Part shown: positions 35,123 through 42,593 of the stretch, piece after piece
Position numbering within the stretch: position 1 is the stretch's first letter
Layout: each line of letters opens with the position of its first letter
From: Hymenobacter sp. YIM 151858-1
GTDB lineage: Bacteria > Bacteroidota > Bacteroidia > Cytophagales > Hymenobacteraceae
Assembly: GCF_025979705.1 (NCBI RefSeq)
Contig: NZ_CP110136.1
Location: forward strand, 1,488,001 to 1,552,000
Reading direction: 5' to 3'
Length of the DNA: 64,000 bases
Notes under the pieces: generated by a model
Told to the model about the DNA's origin: nothing
The model's database searches: none
The model's input: the letters and a program-made list of their open reading frames with translations, nothing else
Translations under genes and position numbers: made by a program

Positions 35123-36595
35123 ATGCGTCTTACCGCCTCTCCCCTTCTTTCCGGCCTGCTGCTCAGCGGAGCTTTGGCCGCGTGCCTCCAGAAGTCCGAT
35201 GATTCGGCTTCGAACACGGCCGTTGTTCAGGCTAACCCTGATGCCAGCACCGAAACCACTGCCTTGCCGGTGCAGAGCACGGCCCGTACCCTTACCGAAA
35301 CGTTCGAGGCCGGCAGCAAAGGCTCGTACGCCAGCGGCGACGAGCAATTGACTTCGGGCACCTGGCTGCTCGACGATGCGCTGATTGGCACCTCTGAGCA
35401 AGACCATAAACACGGCACCAAAGCCCTGCGCCTCCGCGGCAAAGGCCGCGCCCAAATGCGCTTCGACCTGGGCGGCGGCGCGGGCCGCGTGCGCGTGTTC
35501 AACGCCAGCTACGGCCGCGATGGCTCGGTGCGCTGGCAGCTGTGGCTAAGCAACGACCGTGGCCGCACCTGGCAACCCGTAGGCACCGAGGTGAAAGTAG
35601 AAGGCGCCGGCATCACCACCGAGGTAGCGGTAAACCGCCCCGGCCCGCTGCGCCTCGAAATCCGGAAAGTAGACGGCGGCGACGACCGCCTGAACATCGA
35701 CGACTTTACCGTGGAGCCGTACCGCGGCGGCAGCGCGCCCAACGTGGCAACATCGCCCAGCAGCCCGGCCCAACCAAGCCGCACCCCGGTTGCTACCCCG
35801 GCCCCAAGCCGCACCAGCTCGGCTGCCTCGGGCCGCGACAACCCGCTCGACCTAGGCAACCCCAGCGGCGCCACCAGCAACCCCACGGCCTCGCCCAACA
35901 ACTACCTGATGCAGAAGCCGCAGTTTGTGCTGAGCTACTCGCGCGACCGGGGCATTCCGAACTGGGTAATGTGGCACCTGAGCAAAGCCTGGATGGGCTC
36001 CGCCCCGCGCCAGGACGATTTTCGCCCCGACCCGGCCCTGCCCCGCGGCTGGTACCAGGTTACGCCCCGCTCCTACTCAGGCTCAGGCTTCGACCGCGGC
36101 CACAACTGCCCCTCCGCCGACCGCAGTTACGACTTGGACGATAACTCGGCTACCTTCCTGATGACCAACATGATTCCGCAGGCGCCGATGAACAACCAGC
36201 GCACCTGGAACAGCCTGGAGGAGTACTCGCGCGACCTGGTGAAAGCCGGCAACGAGGTGTACGTGCTGATGGGCAGCTACGGCAAAGGTGGCACCGGCAC
36301 CAACGGCCCCGCCACCACCCTCGACCAAGGCCGCGTAACCGTGCCCAAGCGCGTGTGGAAGGTACTGGTGGTGCTGCCCGAGGGCGGCAACGATCTGCAG
36401 CGCATTGCCAGCGGCCAAGCCCGCCTCGTGGCCATCGATACGCCCAACGACAACGCCGTGAACCCCGATTGGAGCCGCTACCGCGTCAGCGTCGACGCTA
36501 TCGAAAACGCCACCGGCCTCGATTTGCTCAGCAAACTGCCCTCCGAGGTGCAGGAGCGCCTGGAGGCTCGCGTCGACAACGGCCCAACCCGCTAG
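35123..36595 (+). CDS. secreted DNA/RNA non-specific endonuclease lipoprotein (NucA/NUC1 type)
   Basis: A 490-residue protein. The signal peptide ends in ALAAC (lipoprotein Cys21). Next comes a beta-sandwich of about 150 residues (TETFEAGSKGSYASGDEQL ... WQLWLSNDRGRTW) and a Pro/Ser-rich linker. The C-terminal beta-beta-alpha-metal nuclease has the active site GFDRGHNCPSADRS (D324, general base H327) and the Mg-binding Asn in MTNMIPQAPMNNQRTW. NUC1-family enzymes cut both DNA and RNA. It is surface-anchored, so nutrient nucleic acids or competitor DNA are likely targets. ATG at 35123 opens the signal peptide. A NuiA-type inhibitor domain is encoded 2.3 kb downstream. Confidence 0.9.
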   Translation: MRLTASPLLSGLLLSGALAACLQKSDDSASNTAVVQANPDASTETTALPVQSTARTLTETFEAGSKGSYASGDEQLTSGTWLLDDALIGTSEQDHKHGTKALRLRGKGRAQMRFDLGGGAGRVRVFNASYGRDGSVRWQLWLSNDRGRTWQPVGTEVKVEGAGITTEVAVNRPGPLRLEIRKVDGGDDRLNIDDFTVEPYRGGSAPNVATSPSSPAQPSRTPVATPAPSRTSSAASGRDNPLDLGNPSGATSNPTASPNNYLMQKPQFVLSYSRDRGIPNWVMWHLSKAWMGSAPRQDDFRPDPALPRGWYQVTPRSYSGSGFDRGHNCPSADRSYDLDDNSATFLMTNMIPQAPMNNQRTWNSLEEYSRDLVKAGNEVYVLMGSYGKGGTGTNGPATTLDQGRVTVPKRVWKVLVVLPEGGNDLQRIASGQARLVAIDTPNDNAVNPDWSRYRVSVDAIENATGLDLLSKLPSEVQERLEARVDNGPTR

Positions 36596-36617
36596 CCGCC
36601 CTAGGTGCCACGCAAAC

Positions 36618-36655
36618 AAAAAGCCCGAAACAGCTGGTACTGTTTCGGGCTTTTT
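36618..36655. terminator. bidirectional terminator
   Basis: Perfect 16-bp arms (36618-36633 with 36640-36655) with A- and T-runs at either side. It lies between the convergent nuclease and 134-residue genes. Confidence 0.92.
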
Positions 36656-36675
36656 GATGATGGAGGCGCCAGCGG

Positions 36676-37080
36676 TTATTCGCGGATGGTGCTATCGAAA
36701 CCGCTGGTCAGGGCCTGTTTTTCGGCGCTGCTGATGGGGCGGTTGTTGGCAGCGGCAAACAGGGCGCAGGCTTTTTCGGCAGTGGGCACGCCCAGGGCCT
36801 TTACGCGCATACCCCACAGCACCAGCGCGTACTCCTGCTTGTTGTACATGGCGCCCTGGTGCAGGAACATGGTTTGCTTGCGCGACGCCAGCATCTGGCT
36901 AAAGTCGAGCTCACCGCCTTTGGTGGTTTGAGCCTTGATGAAGGCCTCTACCTCGGCGGGGCTGGGAGCCGCCGGGGCGGCGGCCACGGCCGGTGCCCCG
37001 GCAGCGGTGCCCGACTGCGCGAGGCCGGTGGTTGCACTGAAGGCCGCCAGGCTCAGCACCAGAACTAATGCTTTCAACAT
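36676..37080 (-). CDS. small secreted hypothetical protein
   Basis: A 134-residue protein with a signal peptide (MLKALVLVLSLAAFSATTGL, cleavage likely after LAQ), an Ala/Pro-rich segment of about 25 residues, then a compact helical domain (SPAEVEAFIKAQTTKGGEL, SRKQTMFLHQGAMYNKQEYA, GVPTAEKACALFAAANNRPI). No family was recognised. ATG at 37080 is preferred over TTG at 37086. The 76 bp upstream are AT-rich and probably hold its promoter. Confidence 0.7.
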   Translation of the reverse strand: MLKALVLVLSLAAFSATTGLAQSGTAAGAPAVAAAPAAPSPAEVEAFIKAQTTKGGELDFSQMLASRKQTMFLHQGAMYNKQEYALVLWGMRVKALGVPTAEKACALFAAANNRPISSAEKQALTSGFDSTIRE

Positions 37081-37156
37081 AAACAAAGAGGTACAGTACG
37101 CTTAATGATTACAACGAAACACTTATGAAAGTGCAATAATATCTGAATTAGTTAAC

Positions 37157-37786
37157 TCAACAGTACGAGGCCGACTGTTTTTTTAGCAGCGCCTGAATAA
37201 CCGACAGCAGTACCCCCGCGTTCCACTCGCGCTGATAGCTGATTGTCGTGAATAAACGGCTGTTTTGCCGCGAGTTAAGCGTAAAGGAATGCGGGGTTTG
37301 CAGCAAGTCGCAATCGGCCCAACTGAGCTGCTGATCCACGGCCCAGCTGAGCCCTCGGTGATTTACGGCCACGCCGGCCAGCAGCACCGTTTCGCCGGCC
37401 CCGATGCTGCGCAGGGCGTGCTCCTCGAGCCGCTCGAAAACGGGCTGTTCCAAGGCGGCCAGTATCTGCTCGTACCGGTCCCAATCCTCGTCGTCTTCGG
37501 CCGCATCAAACGAGTACATCCGGATGCGCAGCACCTCGCCCGACTGGTGGCGCAGCTCCACGGTGTAGCTGTTGCCAAACTTGTAGCGGTAAAACACCAG
37601 CAGCTGATGCCCGAAGCGCACGCCCGCCACCTCGCTCAGCAGCCACTCGTACGACTTACTGCCAACCCATTTTCCGCCGCTGTAACTCAGCGCATTGCCA
37701 CTGATGCGCAAATACCGCGGCATGCCCAGCAGCCCATGCGGCACCTGCAGGTCAAGCTCATTGGGGGTGTTGGGCACGTTGCTCAT
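37157..37786 (-). CDS. hypothetical protein, possible PH-like fold
   Basis: A 209-residue soluble protein with no signal peptide. The strand-rich first half (LGMPRYLRISGNALSYSGGK, SYEWLLSEVAGVRFGHQLLV, NSYTVELRHQSGEVLRIRMY) looks like a bacterial PH-type barrel. The second half holds DDEDWDRYEQILAALEQPVF and DQQLSWADCDLLQTPHSF. Family not recognised with confidence. ATG at 37786 is chosen. The coding sequence is less G+C-rich near its 3' end. Confidence 0.6.
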   Translation of the reverse strand: MSNVPNTPNELDLQVPHGLLGMPRYLRISGNALSYSGGKWVGSKSYEWLLSEVAGVRFGHQLLVFYRYKFGNSYTVELRHQSGEVLRIRMYSFDAAEDDEDWDRYEQILAALEQPVFERLEEHALRSIGAGETVLLAGVAVNHRGLSWAVDQQLSWADCDLLQTPHSFTLNSRQNSRLFTTISYQREWNAGVLLSVIQALLKKQSASYC

Positions 37787-37882
37787 CGGTACACGCTGGG
37801 TAGCCACGGGTTGCTGCACGCGCACATGCAATAACCCAACCAAGGCCGTGGTTGGCTTCCGGTAGCATACGCAGAAGCGGGC

Positions 37883-38746
37883 TTAGGCTTTGCGCCGCTT
37901 GGCTTTCGAGCTAGTTTCTGTTATGAAATCACTAATCATCTGCACGTAGGCATCGGCGTAGCGCTGCTGGCTTAGCTTGGCCGAGCCTTGGAGGTGGCCG
38001 CCTTCAAACTTCACCAAGCGGCGTACTTGCTTGCCGGTAGCCGCGTTTACCACTTGCTCCGAGTGAGCCAACGGCGTAAACGCATCGGTAGTGCCGGCCA
38101 CCAACAGCATGGGGCAGCCTATACGCGGCAGCAATTGTTGGTACCGCTCGGCGTCGGCCGGCAGGGTAACCGTCTTGTCCTTCAGCTGCTTGATATTCTC
38201 GACGTGCCAGATCGGGTCGGCTACGTAGCCCTCGCCAATCAGGAAATCGAGCTTTTCGCGCGCGGCTACTTTGGTGGCCATGATGGTGCCCATGGAGAAT
38301 GCCAATATTCCGGTGCGGTTGCGCGGGTGCTGCCGGCGGGCATAAGCCAGTGCGGCGCCTAGGTCGTCGGCAAACTCGTTGTAGTACAGGCGCTCCTGGT
38401 CAATTGCAAACTCGTCGCTTTGGCCGAAACCGCGGTAATCGAATAGCAGCACGCGGTAGCCCTGGGTGGTTAGCTCCTTGGCCATGTGCACCCAGCCGCC
38501 CATGTTGCCTGCGTCGCCGTTGGCCAGCACAATGGTGGTGCGCTTATCGGGCCCCGCCGCGGGCGGGCAGTCCCAGGCTTGCAGTTGCAGCTTATCGGGG
38601 GTGCTGATGCGGATTGGCTGGTAAGCCATGCCTACCGAATCGGGCGTTTGGTAATACTTGCGCAGCGGCTTGATGGCAAGCGCCGCGTGGCTCAGCATAA
38701 GCACCGCTGCCAGAAGAGGCAAACGCCGCAATAGATTACGAATCAT
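37883..38746 (-). CDS. exported alpha/beta hydrolase
   Basis: A 287-residue protein with a signal peptide (MIRNLLRRLPLLAAVLMLSH, AALA cleavage). The hydrolase fold shows TTIVLANGDAGNMGGWVHMA (oxyanion region), LFDYRGFGQSD, the nucleophile elbow AFSMG (S151, where Ala149 replaces the usual Gly), acid D221 in GTTDAFTP and base H251 in EGGHLQGS. It is probably a periplasmic esterase or peptidase-like hydrolase; the substrate is unknown. ATG at 38746 opens the signal peptide. The C-terminus is basic (SSKAKRRKA). Confidence 0.85.
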   Translation of the reverse strand: MIRNLLRRLPLLAAVLMLSHAALAIKPLRKYYQTPDSVGMAYQPIRISTPDKLQLQAWDCPPAAGPDKRTTIVLANGDAGNMGGWVHMAKELTTQGYRVLLFDYRGFGQSDEFAIDQERLYYNEFADDLGAALAYARRQHPRNRTGILAFSMGTIMATKVAAREKLDFLIGEGYVADPIWHVENIKQLKDKTVTLPADAERYQQLLPRIGCPMLLVAGTTDAFTPLAHSEQVVNAATGKQVRRLVKFEGGHLQGSAKLSQQRYADAYVQMISDFITETSSKAKRRKA

Positions 38747-38941
38747 GAATAAGGGATAAAGGAAATACAGCACCAAAACCGCCCCGGCCGGAACATTGGC
38801 TTCTGCACGTCGGGCTTTTTGCGCTTGCGTTGGGCTAAGGCAAATAGCGGAGTGTCGCCAAAAGCGGGTGTTCCGGCCGGGGCGGTTGTTCAACTACTAC
38901 CGAGTAGCCAGCACCTAGGGGCGCAGCCTGTCGGGTTGGGT

Positions 38942-39817
38942 TTAGGTCTCGATAAGGATGGTTTTGAAGCCTGCCAGCTTGCCTTCGGAGGTCTTGCCCA
39001 GGGCGTACGCCTCTATCTGCGAGCCGCTGCCCACGCGGTACACCTGCGTGTCTTCGAGCTCCTGCTTCATAAACATTTGCAGGGCCTTAAAGCGGTTGGC
39101 CAGCTCCACGTTGCCGAGCACGCCCTGGTCGGCGGTGTGGTTGCGCAGAAAGTACGTCAGCTCCTGGGTTTCTACTTTGGCGCCGGCCGGCGAGTGGCCC
39201 AGCAGCGGCAACACGTTTTCGGGGCTTAGCTGAAACCCGGCAGGAAGGGTATAGCTCACGGGCGTCAGCACCGACTCCGACTCGCTCATGAAATACAGCC
39301 CTTCGGTGAGGGTGCGCAATTGCTCCACCATTGCATCGGCAACGCCGTCGGCTTGGGCCGTTTGCGGGGCCTGGTGGCTGGCTGCCGAAGCCGGTTGGGC
39401 ACCTAGGGCGCCGCCGCTCGTTTCGGTCACCTTCGCCGAAATGGCCGCCGCCAACTCCTTCATGCGCTCTTCGCGCACCTTAATTTTCTCGTTGGCGAAG
39501 TTCATGTCCGACACGCGGTGCATCGGAATCAGGTGGATGTGGGCGTGCGGCACCTCCAGGCCAATTACGGCCACCCCAATGCGGCGGCACGGCACGGCTT
39601 CCTTCAGGCCCTTGGCTACGCGCTGCGCGAATTGGTGCAGGGCAGCCAGCTCGTCGGCCGGCAAATCGAAGATGTAATCAACTTCGCGCTTGGGAATTAC
39701 CAACGTGTGGCCTTCTACCAGGGGCGTGATGTCGAGAAAAGCCAGGTGGTGTTCGTCCTCGACTACTTTGTAGGCGGGCAGCTCGCCGGCCACAATGCGG
39801 GAGAAAATAGACGGCAT
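38942..39817 (-). CDS. HIT-domain protein fused to a NuiA-type nuclease inhibitor domain
   Basis: A 291-residue two-domain protein. Residues 1-115 are a complete HIT nucleotide hydrolase (FSRIVAGELPAYKVVED, HTLVIPKR, active site HAHIH at 91-95). Residues 130-162 are an Ala/Gln-rich linker. Residues 163-291 match nuclease A inhibitor (NuiA): VEQLRTLTEGLYFMSESES, NVLPLLGH, FKALQMFMKQELEDTQVYRV and the end YALGKTSEGKLAGF ... LIET. The reading frame is continuous across both domains. NuiA proteins block NucA-type DRGH nucleases in cyanobacteria. A DRGH nuclease gene ends 2.3 kb away. The fusion's function is not known. ATG at 39817 is the standard HIT start. Confidence 0.82.
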   Translation of the reverse strand: MPSIFSRIVAGELPAYKVVEDEHHLAFLDITPLVEGHTLVIPKREVDYIFDLPADELAALHQFAQRVAKGLKEAVPCRRIGVAVIGLEVPHAHIHLIPMHRVSDMNFANEKIKVREERMKELAAAISAKVTETSGGALGAQPASAASHQAPQTAQADGVADAMVEQLRTLTEGLYFMSESESVLTPVSYTLPAGFQLSPENVLPLLGHSPAGAKVETQELTYFLRNHTADQGVLGNVELANRFKALQMFMKQELEDTQVYRVGSGSQIEAYALGKTSEGKLAGFKTILIET

Positions 39818-39931
39818 TTTCGGGCGTTTTATAACGGATGACACGTGATACGAGCCGAATGGCCCGTCGCGGTGAAGCTAGGAAGTTTCCGGCGTTAGGC
39901 GCGGCACCGCTACCCAACGGGCGCAAAAAAA

Positions 39932-39959
39932 CGCGGCCGGTCTTCCCAGACCAGCCGCG
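39932..39959 (-). terminator. intrinsic terminator, greA
   Basis: A stem of 6 + 5 bp with one mismatch (39932-39943 with 39948-39959) is followed on the minus strand by a T-run (plus-strand AAAAAAA at 39924-39930). Confidence 0.85.
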
Positions 39960-40016
39960 CCTCGCAAATGCCATTATGTAGGGGCTGCACCACCCAGGGC
40001 AATGCAGCTGAGTTGC

Positions 40017-40487
40017 TTAACGCGAAACCTCCAGAATCTCGAAGTGCAGCTTGCCGGCGGGCACGGTGATTTCGGCCACGTCGCCGGCCGATTTGCCCAG
40101 CAAACCTTTGCCAATCGGCGACTTCACCGAGATTTTACCAGCGGCCAGGTTAGCTTCCTCTTCAGCAACCAGCACGTAGTCGAGCACGGCGTTGTTCTTG
40201 AGGTTCTTCAGCTTCACTTTGCTCATGATGAGCACCTTGCTGGTATCGAGGTTGGTTTCGTCGAGGATGCGGGCGTTGCCGATAACCTCCTCCAACTTCG
40301 AAATCTTCAGCTCGAGGTGGCCTTGGGCTTCTTTGGCCGCGTCGTACTCCGCGTTTTCGCTCAGGTCACCTTTGTCGCGTGCTTCCGCCAGCTGGCGGGC
40401 TGCCTCGGCCCGGCCGCGGATTTTCAGATCCTGCAGTTCATCCTTCAGCCTTTGCAAGCCTTCGGGGGTATAATAGTTGACAGCCAT
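40017..40487 (-). CDS. greA: transcription elongation factor GreA
   Basis: A 156-residue factor that rescues backtracked RNA polymerase by stimulating transcript cleavage. The N-terminal coiled coil carries the acidic tip EARDKGDLSENAEYDAAKEA (D and E of DLSENAEY are catalytic), and the FKBP-like C-domain includes KISVKSPIGKGLLGKSAGD. Length and start (MAVNYYTPEGLQRLKDEL) are standard. A perfect TATATTTG box and a terminator-like hairpin lie in its leader, suggesting attenuation. Confidence 0.97.
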   Translation of the reverse strand: MAVNYYTPEGLQRLKDELQDLKIRGRAEAARQLAEARDKGDLSENAEYDAAKEAQGHLELKISKLEEVIGNARILDETNLDTSKVLIMSKVKLKNLKNNAVLDYVLVAEEEANLAAGKISVKSPIGKGLLGKSAGDVAEITVPAGKLHFEILEVSR

Positions 40488-40522
40488 GACAATGAGTGGT
40501 GGGCAAACAGGTAAAAAAACAA

Positions 40523-40553
40523 GGAGAACGGCCGGCGGTGCCGGCCGTTCTCC
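40523..40553 (-). terminator. terminator hairpin, in greA leader or after the dehydrogenase gene
   Basis: Perfect 14-bp arms (40523-40536 with 40540-40553), 3-nt loop, followed on the minus strand by TTTTTTT (40513-40519). It lies downstream of the greA -7 box and 36 nt before the greA ATG. Confidence 0.85.
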
Positions 40554-40567
40554 CGAACAGGCATCAG

Positions 40568-40575
40568 CAAATATA
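40568..40575 (-). promoter_or_regulatory. -7 promoter box TATATTTG, greA
   Basis: Exact TAnnTTTG match. A -33 TTG is at 40597-40599 with a 21-nt spacer, the best promoter in the window. The predicted transcript starts near 40561. Confidence 0.65.
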
Positions 40576-40668
40576 CGAAACGGCAACCACTGTGCGCAAG
40601 AGCCCCTCGCAAACCCAGCTCGGCAGCTACGTGCCCTAGGTAGCGCGCAGCTGCTTTGTGCGGGCCAG

Positions 40669-41613
40669 CTACGCGCTGCGCAGGAACGCCTCAATTTTGC
40701 GCGCCAGCACGTCGTTGATGCGGTGGTACGACTCGTGCGTCCAGCCGCCTACGTGCGGCGTGAGCACCACGTTGCTGGCCTTGCGCAGGTACTCGAAGCG
40801 GGCCTGCTGCTCGGGCTTGAGCGCACCCAGGCGTTCGTTTTCGAGCACATCGAGGGCGGCGCCGCGCAGCTTGCCTTCGCGCAGCAGCTGCACCAGGGCG
40901 GCGTGGTCGAGCACTTCGCCGCGGGCCGTGTTCAGCAACCACAAGGGCCGCCGGAAACCGCGCAGCAACGCTTCGTTGATGAAGTTGTGGTTGGCCGCCG
41001 AGTACGGGATGTGCGCGCTCAGCACGTCGCAACGCTGCTGCAGCTCCTCGAGCGAAACCAACGGCAGGTAGTCGGTGGGCTGCACGGCGGGGTCGTTGTC
41101 GTAGCCCAGCACCTCGCAGCCAAACCCGCGCAGGCAGCGCGCAAAGCTGCGCCCCATGTGCCCGCAGCCGATAATGCCTACGGTGCGGGCCTGCAGCTCG
41201 TAGCCGCGGTTGGCTTCGCGCTGCCACTCGCCGCGGCGCACCTCCACATCGGCCGAGGCTACTTTGCGCAGCAGGCTCAGCAGCAAACCCACCGCAAACT
41301 CGCCCACGGCCTGGGAGTTGCCTTCGGGGGCGTTGATGAGCGAGATGCCGGCCGCCTCCAACGCCGCCACGTCGATGTTGTCGACGCCGGCGCCGGCCCG
41401 GGCCACGAAGCGCAGGTGTTTGCCGTGGCGCAGCAGCTCGGCCGTCACGCGCACCTTGGAGCGCACAATCAGCCCTTCGTAGGGCTTTTCGGCCAAGGCA
41501 GCGGGCACCTCGGCGGGCAATAAATCGGGTTCGTAATCGATCTGCACTCCTACCTCGCGCAACAGGCTTTTAAGCGAGGAATGCATTTCATCAATTACCA
41601 GGCAACGTATCAC
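40669..41613 (-). CDS. D-2-hydroxyacid dehydrogenase (SerA-like)
   Basis: A 314-residue NAD-dependent dehydrogenase. The Rossmann motif is TVGIIGCGHMGRSFARCL; the catalytic triad positions are Arg in FVARAGAGVDNID and LLNTARGEVLDH, Glu near ALDVLENERL, and His in VVLTPHVGGWT. The length fits phosphoglycerate or glyoxylate/hydroxypyruvate reductases without the C-terminal ACT domain. The substrate cannot be fixed from sequence. The start is ATG at 41613; a near-consensus -7 box (TACTTTCG) lies about 30 nt upstream. Confidence 0.87.
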   Translation of the reverse strand: MIRCLVIDEMHSSLKSLLREVGVQIDYEPDLLPAEVPAALAEKPYEGLIVRSKVRVTAELLRHGKHLRFVARAGAGVDNIDVAALEAAGISLINAPEGNSQAVGEFAVGLLLSLLRKVASADVEVRRGEWQREANRGYELQARTVGIIGCGHMGRSFARCLRGFGCEVLGYDNDPAVQPTDYLPLVSLEELQQRCDVLSAHIPYSAANHNFINEALLRGFRRPLWLLNTARGEVLDHAALVQLLREGKLRGAALDVLENERLGALKPEQQARFEYLRKASNVVLTPHVGGWTHESYHRINDVLARKIEAFLRSA

Positions 41614-41663
41614 GGCAAACTCGACTTGGTGGAACTACGAACGAAAGTACGCTTGTGCGCAAC

Positions 41664-42461
41664 CTAGGCGCTGCGCGCCGCCATTACGCGCTGCGTCAGG
41701 CCGATAAAGTCCTGCACGCTCAGCTGCTCGGCCCGCTTGTCGAAGATGGCATCCGTCATGGCCTCGGCCGGCATACCCATTGGCTTGAGGCAGTTGCGCA
41801 GGGTTTTGCGACGGGTGTTAAAGGCTTGCTTTACTACCTGAAAGAACAGCTTTTCGTCGCACTCAAGCTGCTGTACCTGGTTTCGCGTGAGGCGCAGCAC
41901 CGCGCTTTGCACCTTGGGCGGCGGCACAAACACGTGCGGCCCCACCGTAAACAGGTATTCGGTGTCGTAAAAAGCCTGCACCAGCACACTCAGAATGCCG
42001 TACGTTTTGGAGCCCGGCTTGGCGGCAATGCGTTCGGCTACTTCCTTCTGAATCATGCCCACGCACTCGCGCACTTGCTGGCGGTGCTCCAGCACCTTAA
42101 AGTAAATCTGCGAGCTGATGTTATAGGGGAAGTTGCCGATAACGGCCAGGGGCTTGTCGGGGAACAGTTGGCCTAGGTCTTGCCGCAGAAAGTCGGCCGA
42201 CAGGATGCGCCCCTCCAGCGCCGGAAAGTGCTGCTGCAGGTAGGCCACCGATTCGCGGTCGATTTCAATTACCGTGGTTTCGTAGTCGGCCGTGCGCTCC
42301 AGCAAAAACTGCGTCAGCACGCCCATGCCGGGGCCCACTTCCAGCACGTGGCGCACGCCATCAGGCAGCTGCAACGATTCGGCAATTCGGCGGGAGATGT
42401 TCAGATCGGCCAGAAAGTGCTGGCCTAGGTGCTTTTTCGGGGTGACGCGTTCCACAGGCAT
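41664..42461 (-). CDS. rsmA: 16S rRNA adenine dimethyltransferase RsmA (KsgA)
   Basis: A 265-residue methyltransferase that dimethylates A1518 and A1519 of 16S rRNA during ribosome maturation. Signatures are KKHLGQHFL at the N-terminus, VLEVGPGMGVLTQFLLE (SAM binding) and the catalytic IGNFPYNISSQI. Start at ATG 42461 or GTG 42467. The stop (41664-41666) comes from a CCTAGG palindrome, and the invariant HLG of the N-terminal motif is encoded by another (core 42423-42428). A TAnnTTTG box is at 42499-42506. Loss of this enzyme gives kasugamycin resistance in other bacteria. Confidence 0.96.
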   Translation of the reverse strand: MPVERVTPKKHLGQHFLADLNISRRIAESLQLPDGVRHVLEVGPGMGVLTQFLLERTADYETTVIEIDRESVAYLQQHFPALEGRILSADFLRQDLGQLFPDKPLAVIGNFPYNISSQIYFKVLEHRQQVRECVGMIQKEVAERIAAKPGSKTYGILSVLVQAFYDTEYLFTVGPHVFVPPPKVQSAVLRLTRNQVQQLECDEKLFFQVVKQAFNTRRKTLRNCLKPMGMPAEAMTDAIFDKRAEQLSVQDFIGLTQRVMAARSA

Positions 42462-42498
42462 GGGCACGAAGGCAAGCTTCGCGTATAGGATTGGCCGG

Positions 42499-42506
42499 CA
42501 AAAGTA
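42499..42506 (-). promoter_or_regulatory. -7 promoter box TACTTTTG, rsmA
   Basis: Exact TAnnTTTG match on the minus strand, 37 nt before the rsmA ATG. Confidence 0.55.
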
Positions 42507-42593
42507 CGAAAGCCCCGCCGGGGCTGCCGAACCCGAGGCGCGGCCGGTAACGCATAACCCGATAACTTGCGCGCCAAAGCTAGATTTCCCCCT

